DNA of 64,000 bases from Albifimbria verrucaria. Taxonomy: Eukaryota > Ascomycota > Sordariomycetes > Hypocreales > Stachybotryaceae. Made by a program: the position numbers and the translations under genes. Of the stretch, positions 23,346-35,077 are shown piece by piece. Below the pieces are notes generated by a model. That model saw nothing but the letters and a program-made list of their open reading frames with translations. It did not search any database and was not told where the DNA came from. The number at the start of each line of letters is the position of its first letter. Position 1 is the stretch's first letter. Location of the stretch: the NCBI GenBank assembly GCA_020081605.1, contig JAHREC010000016.1, positions 1 to 64,000 on the forward strand, written 5' to 3'.

Positions 23346-23350
23346 GGTGT

Positions 23351-24218
23351 TCCATTTGGCTCCGAAATTTGTCTGCGGGCGGGTCTAGTTGTTGCAGCAT
23401 GCCATTAGCGTGAAAGGTTCGTTTTGAGGCCAGGAAATGGCGCACTTGGAGACGTGGGCAATCAGCATGGATGGATCAAGGTGAGGGAGCAAAGGCAACC
23501 GGTGGTACAAATTTGTTGTCCCTGTCGCTGGTCAGAAGACAAGCTCTGTGACCGGCGATTGATCAAGAACAGAGAAGTCTACCGCGATTGAGCAGTATGG
23601 TCGCCTTGGCAGCCTTGGAACTACCCAAGCACGGCATTTGCATCTTAGGCCATGCGCTAGGAGACAAAGTCGGCCCTTTGTCCGCGCGAATCCAGAATCC
23701 CGGAATAGCCCGGGTGCTTACGTGACAGAAACCGGCATGATTAACTGCGCTAAGGTGAAAATACCTGTCGATTCCAGTCAAACGAGCCAAGGCACTGGTG
23801 CTTAGAGGGAGACAGCTCCGGCCTGGTCCCGAGTTGTAAGCACCCCTTGAGAAGAGAACGCAGGTGTCGTGGAGCCTGACAGGAGATGAAGAGACAAAAA
23901 TTAGCACGAATGACATAGCGGGAGATTCAGTCGGAATTTAGGGCTGGGGTGCGTGTTTGGGGCGCGCCGGGTCCATTATCCCCAACTTCTCCGCAAAGTG
24001 TCATGACGTGCTGCATAGCCTACCCAAACTCTCAGGCTGTCTCCATTCCGTCACCGTGCCCTTTCTGTCCAAATCAAGTCACTCGCTGTTGACGGCCGGT
24101 TGCAATACACCGGATGCCTGTGCTGGATCGCCACCCCTGCGCCATGCTGTAGTGCTATTGGTGGCCGATATAGGCGCACCACGTTACCCAACTTGACTTC
24201 ACGAGCGAGGTGGTCACC
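23351..24218. other. Gene-free region upstream of the regulator
   Basis: No coding signal recognised on either strand; the short frames here have random composition. Confidence 0.45.
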
Positions 24219-26315
24219 ATGTTCAAATTTGTCAAAGACAATGTGAATGGCGTCGGTACTAAGCGTAAGCTGGGTGTCGGGCCATGCCATACGTGCAAGA
24301 GACGCCATGTTCGTCGTGCTGGGCTGCTGGAACTACTCAGTGCCACTGACAATACCGGCAGAAACGCTGTTCACATAACGAGGCTCGCCAGATGAGCTCC
24401 TCGCCGGAGTCGCCCAGCGATCGTCCCCGCCAAGCATCTCAGAGGCATCGGTGGTTAGTCCCGGATTAATTTCTCGAGCAATCTCACAGGATAACTTCTC
24501 GCAGCACCATGACACTCAGCCCTTCTCCCGTCAAACACAGCCTCCCACAACGATGCGCACGTACGGTTTGTCGCCGATCTTAGCCCAGAGTCAGCCTTCA
24601 TCATCAACTCCAAACATCCACCGGGAGATGGGAACATCTCTAAACATGGAGTCGGCCTCTGGCTCGGCCAAGAGCACGAGGCTCGGCCCAATGAACTTGC
24701 ACCAGAGGACGAGACACGCGTTACCGTTGTTCCAGCCGAAGTCCTCGATGGATCTGCCGGGCAGCTTCTGCTCTTATCAACACTTCGTCCAGCTCTGCGA
24801 CGAGAATGTATGGCGACATTGCCAGCGGACCGTCAAGTTGCTGTGTTGATGGACCTGTACTATGAGAAAATTGATCCCATCTTTCCTCTGCTCAGCCAGG
24901 AGCCTTGGGAAAAGCACGGCACTATGGAGACTATTGCACTGAAGCAGTGCATTTGCCTGGTCGCATCTCTAGACCCGGCCATGGCCCCTCATCTGCGTCT
25001 CCCGCATACAGACCAAGTTCTGCCGCAACAAGAGTTTCGTGCGCGTATTGCTGCCGCTGTCAAGCAGGCTTTGGACTTGGGCTTCATCTCCGACGAGATT
25101 GTGCTTATGCAGGTCTGTACACTGATGTCCATGTACGTTGAAAAGCAAGGCTTCGGCGAATTATCGACATACTATTGCGCCCAGGCGATACTGCACGAAC
25201 AGACACTTGGGTTCCACGTTGGATGGCCCGATGGCAAGGCTGGAGGCGAACGGTCCTGTCGGTTGTTCTGGTGTATCTGGGTCTTGGATCGACTTAACGC
25301 TGCAACGAATGGTCGGCCGACAGTCATTCACAGAAGCGACATGGATAGGAAGGTTATAGATTCGGTGGAGGACCAGCCGCCCCTGTTCAAGCTCCTTATC
25401 CGCATTGCCCATTTCCTAGAACATACCATATCACTATATCGTCCCGGAACCATGTTGCAAGACCCGTCTGGGAAAGTCGATGATGCATTTGAGGATCTTG
25501 TCGAGGCTTCAGGGGCGCAAAACCTAGGCAACGGCATGCTAGGTGAGTTCTTCGAAAGTCTCCCTACGGGCGCACATCTGACTTTGATCATGTAGCCTCG
25601 CTGGAGCTCTTCTACTTATCCGTCGTAATTATCAGGGTAGATCAGCAGGCCACCGACCCAGCTCCGAACTTCAATGGTTTTGCGCTACCCGAATCGTCGC
25701 TGTTGCCTCTGGAGAGTTCAAATCATCTCTAGTCTTCTGGCCTATACTCCCATATTCAGTCACGGTCGCCGCATCTGCGGCCTATAGAAGTCTACGCAAC
25801 AGCCCCATGCCATATAATCGCAGACGAGCCTACAAACTCTTCCAAGAGAGCTGTGAGGTTCTCGAAGATCTCGGTAAGGCGTTCTTTTCCGCGAGAGCGA
25901 TGGCGCGGTTGGCCATGGATACTATGCAAGAGGTCGAGAGGGTCGCTGCAGAGAGAACGAGAAGGGCTAGTATTAGGCTTATGGATGGAGCGGGAACCCT
26001 ACGACCGAGGATAATAACACCTCTCAACCACAACATTCTCAAAGCTCCGAGGAGATGGACCAGGCCCAACAGCAACATCAGCACCAGCTCCCTAGGCTGC
26101 CATCACAACCCTTGGGACCTGCTGCTGGATCACAAATGGCTCCTGATCTTGCTGGTCCGAACCAGCAGCTCGACACCAATTTCTTCGGCGGTTTCGACGG
26201 CGAAGCAGGCATCTTTGGCAATTTTGATCCCAACTTCGATTTAGGCCGAATTGATGCCATCTTCTCTGCCAACCTGGATCCCAGTGCGCCGCCTTTCATG
26301 GAGAGATGGGCTTAG
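24219..26315 (+). CDS. Zn2Cys6 transcription factor, damaged
   Basis: A candidate start MFKFVKDN at 24219 leads to CHTCKRRHVR, the first half of a zinc cluster; the second half, CSSCWAAGTTQC, lies at once in another frame, with the third cysteine missing. A linker follows, then a fungal regulator middle-homology region from 24540 (LMDLYYEKIDPIFPLL, CRLFWCIWVLDRLNAATNGRP). An intron runs 25541-25594 (GTGAGT...ATGTAG). The end is Gln/Asn-rich with a possible activation segment (FGGFDGEAGIFGNFDPNFDL). Single missing bases are inferred near 24510, 25670 and 25992-25994. It probably regulated the adjacent sugar transporter and reductase; that is inference from position. Confidence 0.7.
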
Positions 26316-26700
26316 TTTAACATGAGATGACATGAGCTAGTTTTATCTTTTCTATTGACATGGTGTCATGGCGCTAGAGGGATGGCGTATTATGATCAGC
26401 GAGGCTGGGGAAGAATGCTAGAGAAAGGGTTTGAACGATTTGTGTTACATTCATGAACCTGGGTATGGACTTGGCTAAGTCGCTACCCTAGGGTGGGAAA
26501 TGTTCCAATCGAAACAGGACTCAACAACCAAACTGCCTGTACAACCTTGCGCAGCCCCCGACAACCTGAGGGTCGCAGCAGTCGCAGCAGCACCAAAGAG
26601 AATAGACACAAGCATTGTGTGTCGATATCTGGACGAGGCAATTTAGGGAATCATCCTCGGTCAATGTTTAGCTATTACGCGGTAAAAACCTAACTGGTCT
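26316..26700. other. Regulator 3' flank
   Basis: Normal-composition DNA without a recognisable gene, running into the next A/T block. Confidence 0.4.
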
Positions 26701-28110
26701 GGTTTCCTTCTTTGGTTAGCGTATTTTACCTCCGGCTTAACTATAGCTTAGCCTTACTTAGGCTAATCTAGCTATAGTTTAAGATTAAGCTTCCTTACCT
26801 TAGCCTACCCTGAAGTATAATCTAAGTACCCTAAGTTAGTAAATATAATATTTATTTATATAATTTATATAACTCTTATATATATTATATTTTAGGTAAT
26901 AAATTTATATAAATTAAATAATCTACTTCTTAACTTTATTTATAAGAAAAATACCTAAGGTTATTAAATTATTAAAAGCTTAAATTTAAAGTTTATATAT
27001 ATTAAAGAGCCTACTTATTAAACTAATATAAAAATATATATATAGTTTAAATAATTAATATATTATAACCCTAGTTAATATTATAACTAAAATAATAAAA
27101 AAATAATAACCTACTCTAAGTATAATAATATCTATAATAATAAAGGTATAATTAAAGAATCTATTTTAATTAAATTATAAATTAAAAAAAAAAAAAAATA
27201 CCTAAAGGATTTATCTATAAAAATAAATATCTAATTATAAAAACTTAACTAAATATTTAATAATTAAAATATAATACCTTAAATATTATTATAATAAAAA
27301 TTAAAATATTATTATTAAATAAAATAAAAAATATTTAAAAATATATAAATTAATTTATAAAATATTAATTTTTAAAAAATTAATATATTATATATTAATT
27401 AAAATAATAGAATAATATAAAAATAAATTAATATATAAAAAAAATAATAAAAATATATTAATTTTTATAATAAAATAATATATAATAAAAATAATATAAA
27501 ATAATTAAAAAAATCATTATAAAAAAGAATTTATATAAAATATAAATTATAATAAATTAATTAATTATTATATAAAAATAATTTTATTAATTATTTATTT
27601 ATTAATAATTAAATAAATATATATAGAATCCTTAATATATAAATAAGAATTTTCTTTTAATTATTAATTAAAAGACTATTAATTATTAATAATATATAAT
27701 TATTAAGCTACCTTTAACCTAAGTTTCTAAAAATAACTTATTTAATTAATAATAACTATATAACTATTACTTTAAGAAAATAATAAACCCTATTATTTAT
27801 CTAAGGATAATAATCTAACTTTATCTACCCTATACCTCTTATAAAGTATAGAATAACCCGGATTATTATATCTATACCTGTCTTATAATATAGAATAACC
27901 CTGATCGTTATAATCTATCACTATCCTATTCTATCCTATACTGTCCCACTACACTATATAACCTATAGCTAGCTAACACAGACTTATCTCTTTATATAGA
28001 AGGCTCGCTAACTATATAAGCTCTTAGTAGGGTAGACCTGATTAAGCATAAATATTTTATTAGCTACTATATTTATCTACCTATAGTATATATAGAAACC
28101 AATAGTACTA
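26700..28110. repeat. RIP-like A/T-rich block 2
   Basis: Graded edges (26.7-26.85 and 27.8-28.1 kb) surround an almost pure A/T core. The right edge (27791-27870) aligns without gaps to 41861-41940, with ten differences, nine of them transitions, so blocks 2 and 3 contain the same repeat family. Confidence 0.85.
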
Positions 28111-28246
28111 AGAAAGGTTATTTTCTCATCGCCATCTGAGAGTCCTTCCCCTCCCCTTTCAGTTCAGACATGTATCCCCTGCCGCGAGTCGGAAGACCAA
28201 TGAATGGGTAAGATGGATGCCTGGAGACATTACCTGCCTTCCCCAG

Positions 28247-28669
28247 TCAGCTTGATAAGCCGCGGCTCAAGGTTTCAGCGCCCTTGGTGAAGCCAACAAC
28301 GCCCAAGGCGGCAAAAACGGAGGAGCTGAGGAGACGAAAAAGTCCCGTCGAATAAAGACCCTCATTCCAAAGTAAGATACAATCCACCACGCCGAGATAG
28401 CCACCGCTAACGATCAGAAATGTATCGAGAATATCATAGCGACGCTGTACATAGAAGGCGAACATAAGTATGCCAAGGCAGGCGGTGCGGGCATTACCGA
28501 CATGCCAGACGGTCCATGTCTCAGGGATATCTGCAATGCGTTGGGGCAGACCATAGTGCAACAGTACGCTGCGAGTGCTGCCACTAACAAGAGGCCAGAT
28601 GGTGCCCCAGCACTGAGCAGCGGCCATGAAGAGCGCAGGTAAGTGGCGATACTGGAAGTCGGTAAACAT
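28247..28669 (-). CDS. Small integral membrane protein, DUF4267-like
   Basis: A complete 140-residue frame from ATG 28669 to the stop at 28247, with no intron needed. Four hydrophobic segments can be seen: around FMAAAQCWGTIWPL, TACLGILMFAF, FLIVSGGYLGVVDCILL and LLSSSVFAALGVVGF. Size, segment spacing and NARTACLGILMFAF resemble the DUF4267 fungal membrane family, members of which are often found in secondary-metabolite clusters. Function is unknown. The two P450 genes lie 0.8 kb and 3.6 kb to the right. Confidence 0.65.
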   Translation of the reverse strand: MFTDFQYRHLPALFMAAAQCWGTIWPLVSGSTRSVLLHYGLPQRIADIPETWTVWHVGNARTACLGILMFAFYVQRRYDILDTFLIVSGGYLGVVDCILLWNEGLYSTGLFRLLSSSVFAALGVVGFTKGAETLSRGLSS

Positions 28670-29494
28670 TGTTTAGGCAGGGGTTGTATGAGTATACTGC
28701 AGGCAAGTGAGCGATGGGAATCTCCGCGAGGAGGAGGAGTCTTCGTAATGGGGAGATATGGGATATTGTCAGGTAGGGGAAGGAAGAATGACGACTCAAC
28801 CAACACGCCTGAAGAAGGCGGGCGCTACTACTTTACTCAAAATGTTGGCCGCGTTGTCAGGTTATACTCCCTAGTTGTCCACCCGTGTTTGGGTCCGTGC
28901 AGCCCTTGCTTGAAACCAGATGCAAAAGGGACGGAGTATGTGGGGAGGCAATGAAGCAGGGGTAACCCGGCGCCGACCCCAAATTTTCTGTCATCTTGAG
29001 CCTAGGCCTTGAACCTGCTGAAGGAGCGCAGAGTCACATCGGCCTGCGTTTGTAGGTTGACCAATCATATACCCGTCGCGGATCTGGCGATGACAACTCC
29101 CACACACCTCGTCTACTTCAGATGTTGATAGGAGTGTGAACTGGCCACGAACTGAGCGCAAAGAGCCAACACTTTGTCACATTGCATAGCCAAGGGACTT
29201 TGGTAAAGACAGGTTCTTCCGTGAAGGGAAGGAGGGAGGCAGGCACAGCCTTCACGGGGATGAAGCCCTGTTATCAACGATATGCAACCCGCCCTCCCTG
29301 CAGCTTCGTAAATATGTGCGCCATTAAGAAGAGCTCCTGAACTCTGTCAACAGGTCCGTGAGCGTGCATAAAGATATTTCTCATGGATCAGCCAAGTCTG
29401 CTAGAATTGACTGCCTTTTTATTCAGCTCCTGGTCTACATTAGAACAGGGCGTAAGCCTGGATAATATCACTCAAGGTTTGCTCCATCCTGCAC
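28670..29494. other. Intergenic region
   Basis: Likely shared promoter between the membrane protein (minus) and P450 A (plus). No gene recognised. Confidence 0.45.
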
Positions 29495-31644
29495 ATGCTA
29501 CACTTGACGGGATTTATCGCCATGTTTTACCCAATGAGCATGACCTTACCCTCTCATAGCGCCCTTTTAAACGGGGTCTTCATTGCCTTTATTTGTTTCT
29601 TTTTCTGGGCCATCAGTCTCTTCGCACCCCAATATGGCATTTCCAAGGCAGCCAGTTCCTGGTCTCTCCTGCTCTGGCCTAAGGCGCGCTACAATGCATG
29701 GCGTTTTCTCTTCCAAGGGCCAGCCATGATACAAGCGGCTTATGACAAGGTACGCGGTGAAATCTATCAGTGACAGCATTTGGAGGCAAACTCATGGCTC
29801 ATGCAGTCGAACGGCGCCCCTTTTCCAATGGACATGCCAGAGAATAGAATGTGGATTGTTTCGGATTGGAACCGCATCAAGGAGATTGATACTGCCCCTG
29901 AGTCTGTGCTTTCTCTTCAGGGAGCCGCCAAAGAGATCCTCCAGCCCATGCACACCATGAGATCGTTCAACTGGATGGACAAGCGTGGAGGTGATGGCGC
30001 ACCACTGCTAAAGACTCTTCGTAATCGCTTGTCAAGCCACCTACCCAGCCTTCTCCCAGCTTTGCATCCTGCTATTTCTGCCCTGTTCGATCGGCACTCT
30101 GAGACATTCAGTTTCTCTAATGGTACATAGGACCCGGCCCACCCTTGGGGCCTTACGGAATCTTTTCTGTGTATGCTAATCTTGATTGCACTAGGCATTA
30201 AAAGGGGACGGTGTTCCCCATGATCATCAATGCCGTTGCGAAATCGAATGCTATGGCTTTCTTTGGACCATCATTAGGCAAGTTTGGCGCTTGACGGGAG
30301 GTTTACTCTTTTGGCTAATGATCTTGCGTCTTTCAGCCAACGACCCCGAATTTATCAAGTTAGGCATAAAGATGATTGAACAGACACTCATAATAGCTGA
30401 AATTATGCGCCTAGTACCTGGACCTCTTAAGGAGTAAGCTTCCTTTCTGTAATTACGTGGGTAGATAATCGGTGAGTTGTCTAATGAATCATTCAAGGAG
30501 AGCCGGCGAATTTCTTGCGAAACAACTGAACTCTGGAATCCGTTTCTGTGAATCTTTGGAACCCATAGTTTCTCAACGATTCCATGAACGGGAACTTCGC
30601 AAACAGGGCCACGAGATCCCTGAACAGGTATGTCACAGCCAATATGTGCAAGGTTATAGACTAATATCCGATACAGAAGGATTGCATCCAGTGGATCATG
30701 CAGTATTCGCCACAAACCAAACCATGGTCTGTGAGCCGGGTTGTGCACGAACTTATTGCAGTGTGGTTTGGTTCTGTGCACATCACATCAACGGTAAGTG
30801 ATGACGCTGACCTGGGTTTGTACCAAAGCATTTCTCTGTTGTTGATCGCTTGGTGTCCTAGACTACATGTGCTGCGCTCTTTGACCTTTGCGAGAATCCC
30901 GAATATTTGGAGATACTGCGTCAAGAGGTCCGGCACACAGGCTGGCACGCGTTCTACAATTCAGGGGTACATTGTTCCCACTCATGGATAGCTTCATGAA
31001 GGAATCCGCTCGTTTACACCCCATCGAGTCAGGTACTACTCCGCTAACCTCTTTCATAATCTCGGCTAGGACAATCACTAACAGCTTGGGAACAGTAAGC
31101 ACGCGCCGGAAGGCCTACAGTCATTCCACTTCTCCGATGGAATGACGGTCAAGGCCGGAGAGTGGGTCTGCACGGCCCCCAAGGGAATGAATACAGATTC
31201 TGCCAATTTTATCCATGCTAACGCCTTCTACGGCTTCCGGTTTGTGAAGTCTGAGGTTCTTGAGGAAGCCGCACGATTTTTGCCCGCTCTTTCCAACCCA
31301 ACTGAGAGTTTCACTATTCCCGAGGCTGGGAAAGCCTCCAATTATGTTGAGCTTTCGGACTGGCAACAGTGGGGCACCGGACGATGTGCATGGTGAGTGT
31401 ATTTGTATGGCTGAAGAATGATTGAGTCTGATGATATCCCAAATTTAGTACCGGCCGTTGGTACGCTTCAGCTCTTATCAAGACAATTCTCGGGATATTC
31501 ATTACCAAGTATAACTTCGAATTTGTAAAGCCCGATGCGCAGCGTTACTTTGCTTGGCGTACCTTCATCTATCCCTATGCCGGAACTGAGCTTAATTTCA
31601 GCCCAAGAGTCGAGAATGACAAATTGGAGGTTACTAATGATTGA
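29495..31644 (+). CDS. Cytochrome P450 A (microsomal, fungal)
   Basis: A membrane anchor is followed by P450 blocks: WIVSDWNRIKEIDTAPE, EQTLIIAEIMRLVPGP, I-helix VWFGSVHITST, ExxR in MDSFMKESARL, and the haem loop GTGRCACTGRWYAS, whose Cys ligand is kept. At least seven introns are needed, including 29750-29806, a GC-AG intron at 30278-30336 and one inside the haem loop (donor just after 31392). Single missing bases are inferred near 30200 and at 31114-31115. Length is about 510 residues when joined. Style matches fungal ent-kaurene-oxidase-like P450s that oxidise terpenoids or other secondary metabolites; the substrate is unknown. The haem loop has Cys where His is usual and Thr where Pro is usual. 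Confidence 0.8.
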
Positions 31645-32317
31645 GAGGGAGTGGGCTGGAGGAGCGAAAAGGTTTGACAGAACCTTTGGGGACAGGGTTT
31701 TGGATAGGCTATTAGTTGAGGTTGTTTAACAATCTAGGCATATGTAGACGATTGTGAAATGTTTCAGGGCACTCAAGTCATCTGGATGCAAGCTATTCAA
31801 TATGACTAAGACTTTGGGTACATTGCACGTATAAGGAGTGATCACCTGTGGTCCACTTCCTCGTTGTAAATATCATAGCTCTGCGATCTGGCCATCGGAG
31901 CTAGAGATTCTTCCCAATCGTAGCTTGGATCACAAAGCCGCCCGCTGACCACCAGCCTAACACGTTCAGGTGCCAAGAGGTGTTAGGAGAGAGTATGATG
32001 ATATAACGTTCATTGCGGGACTCCTTATGTGCGCTCCTCGACCTTGATCCCATGACCCAAATGGGGGTCTGAAGATTTAGTGGCTGCATGATGCAATGAA
32101 ACCTTGCAGTTGAAATGTTAGGCGTTGTAAATTTGTTTAATTTCTCACTTAAGCCCATACCCTATAAAGGGGCTGCCCCGGCCTGGCCAGCGTTCACATT
32201 TTAGCTTGCTGACCACCATCAACACATATTACCTTTCCAAGCCACCAATTGTCTCGACTACGCTGGCGAGTTCTTCTGATCGATCTGTTCTTACACTTTG
32301 TTACCAAGAATCTCATT
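31645..32317. other. Intergenic region between the P450 genes
   Basis: About 0.67 kb, likely holding the P450 B promoter. No gene recognised. Confidence 0.45.
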
Positions 32318-34350
32318 ATGGACGTCTTCGCAAACCACCAGGCCCAAGCACTCCTAAAGCCTTGGAGCAATCGAGGACTTATCATTGCCTTTGTCCTGAC
32401 CATAGGTGTTGCACTATGGTTCTGGAACTATAGCAGACCTGGTTTATACCCACATATACCGGTGGTTGGTAAGAAGGGTTTTGAATCAACTAGAAGGAAA
32501 GAATTCATGTCTGGCGGTGCAAAACGGCTCTATACCGAAGGCTACAATAAGGTAAAATCATCTTTAACACTACACGAAGGGATAACTCTTTTCTAACAAA
32601 ACACACTCCTCCAAAATAGTATAAGAACGGGATTTTTCGTATTACAACAGCTAGAGGTGAGCACGCGTTCTGTCTAAATCCACATGGCCTGCTAATAGGT
32701 AGTAGAGTCACCATGTGTTGTGGTGGCATCCAAATTCTTGCCAGAGCTCAACAAGCTTCCAGAAAGTGTTTTAAGCATGGAAGCTGCTGTCAAGGAGGTT
32801 TGTCGACATGCAAAGGAGTCTGCGGAATACGAACTGATACCTGCGCAGCTAATGCACACCAAACATATCGATATGTACTCTGACGGAATGCAATTTCCTC
32901 ATGCTGTCAAAAACTTCATTACTCCGGCTCTTGGTTAGTATCATAACCCAATCTCAATTGATTTGAGATTCAAATGCTAAATACCACTGTCCAGGGCGAC
33001 TGAATCCAATTCTATCAGATACTATTGACCTTGCTATGAAGGAAGATCTACCACAAACGTCCACATGGACCGAGGTCAATGTGTATGATAGATTGGTTCG
33101 TATAATATCCAAAACCTCAGGTCGAATCTTCATTGGCTCCGAATTGTGTTTCGATGAGAAGTATTTGGATACGTCAATCAATTTCACAATCGAGGTAATG
33201 AAAGCTGTCTTTGTAATCGCATTTCTTCCCACCTGGCTCCGATCCATTTTGAGCCACCTTACACCATTCATCAGGACAGTTCACCGACGCATGCGGGAGT
33301 TTAAGAGCCTAGTACTACCCGTGATTGAAGTTCGCAGGCAAAGCATCATACATGACCGAAAGCATGAGCCTGACAACATGCTGGACTGGCTAATAAAGGA
33401 GCAAATGGAGGCTGGCATTGAGGACGACAATGATCTCGTCAAGAAGCAGCTGGGTGCTACTTTTGCTTCCATTCATACCACAACACAAACAATGCTGCAT
33501 GTGTGAGTGCCAAAAGCCATTTCGGCCTTCCCAGTTGATTTAAACTGACTGTGAGCTAAGTTTCTATTCTCTGGCTGCTGATTCAGACACTGCCTCCATG
33601 CTCAAGGATGAAATCGAGGATGTTCTGACTCGGAATAATGGAGAATTTACTTCTCAAGCCCTGCAAGATATGAGGAAGCTAGACAGCTTTATTAAGGAGC
33701 TTTTCCGTTACTATCCCCTTCAAGCGTGTAAGTGATCCTTCAGTTGACTAGAAAAGGCCATCGCGTCCTCAGTCAATTCACTTTATCACAGATCCTTATA
33801 AATTTACCAATGCAAATATCTTTTTGTTGCTTCAAGTAAAATACTTACACTCTCTAGCAACGTTTCAACGCAAGGTTCTTCAACCGATCATCCTTTCTAA
33901 TGGCCAAGTTCTTCCTTCGGGTGTTATTGTCGAGGCACCCAACGCTCCAGTCTGCAATGATGAAGAATTTTTCGAAAACCCGGATGTTTTTGATCCTCTC
34001 CGCTTCTATAAAATCCGCCAGAGTAAAGACGCCGTAGTCTCTGGTACTAAGAGAGCCGAAGTCGTCGCCCATAGTCAGCTTATCAGCTCGGGGTTCCAAG
34101 TTTATCATGGGGTTATGGCCGACATGCTTGTCCTGGTCGATTTCTCGCTGCAAACGAGATTAAAATGATTACGGGAAATTATTAATGTCTTATAACATTA
34201 AACTACCGGACGGTGTTGATAAACGTTATATGAATATTACATTTGGAGACCTTGTAAGTGTCTATGAATATTAATCAATAGGTTATGATACTAAATAGAC
34301 AATAGACAATGCCAGATCCAGGAAAGGCTGTGTTATTAAGACGGCTATGA
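32318..34350 (+). CDS. Cytochrome P450 B
   Basis: ATG 32318 starts a protein with an N-terminal anchor ([16 protein letters not shown]) and a proline-rich turn ([11 protein letters not shown]). The following blocks are present: [31 protein letters not shown]-helix [11 protein letters not shown], ExxR in [18 protein letters not shown], and an intact haem loop [17 protein letters not shown] at 34107. About seven short introns are required, including 32556-32622 and one near 32935-32994. One base appears missing at 34098-34099 (AAA read as AA) and another at 34176-34178; the last exon ends LLRRL at 34350. About 510 residues. Related in style to P450 A but clearly distinct in sequence. Confidence 0.82.
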
Positions 34351-35077
34351 CATCATAGGAGCTAACCAACTCCTTATACACCAGTGCTCAACTAATGGCC
34401 TTGTCTAGGCGAACGCAAAGCCAGTAAAGACGAGGGATGTTATAATTATTATACTGCAAGAACTATGATTGCCGGGCCACTGTTTATAACAGATTAGATC
34501 TGCCTATGTTGTCTTACGATTGTATCTTGAGTCTCTGGGTGTAGAATTCAGCTACTGGACCTATGCATTATTAGCCTCTGAGCTCTTTAATATACAAAAG
34601 GCTTACTAGTATTTCCTCCTGAATGCTATAAGAACTATAAAAATAATACTCACGATTATCGCTAGTGTTTAAGAATATATAAGTTTATTATCTATTTATA
34701 TAATCTACTATTTAATATTCTAATAACTGCCTTCTCTCTATTCTTTTATTACTAGAGTTCTTTATATATATTAAAATACTTTATATAATATATAGAAAAT
34801 ATATATTTTTAAAAACTATTTAATATTAAAACTTTAATAAACTTTGTAAAATAATTATTAAAAGATATTTTTATAAAATATTTTAAAAATTAAACTATAA
34901 TTATAAAATATTATTAAAATGAAGAGTATATATACTATATATAACCCTAATCTAGTTTAAATAATTCCTAACTCAGGAGGCTTAAGCTTAGCTTTTAATT
35001 AATTATTACTTTACTTTAAGAGTCTCAGTTAACCTATTTATTATCGAGAGTTTAATAAGACTATCCTATATACTATC
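34351..35077. repeat. Partly RIP-mutated A/T-rich stretch
   Basis: From about 34600 the sequence becomes A/T-rich but keeps scattered C and G, weaker than the main blocks. No coding signal. Confidence 0.6.
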
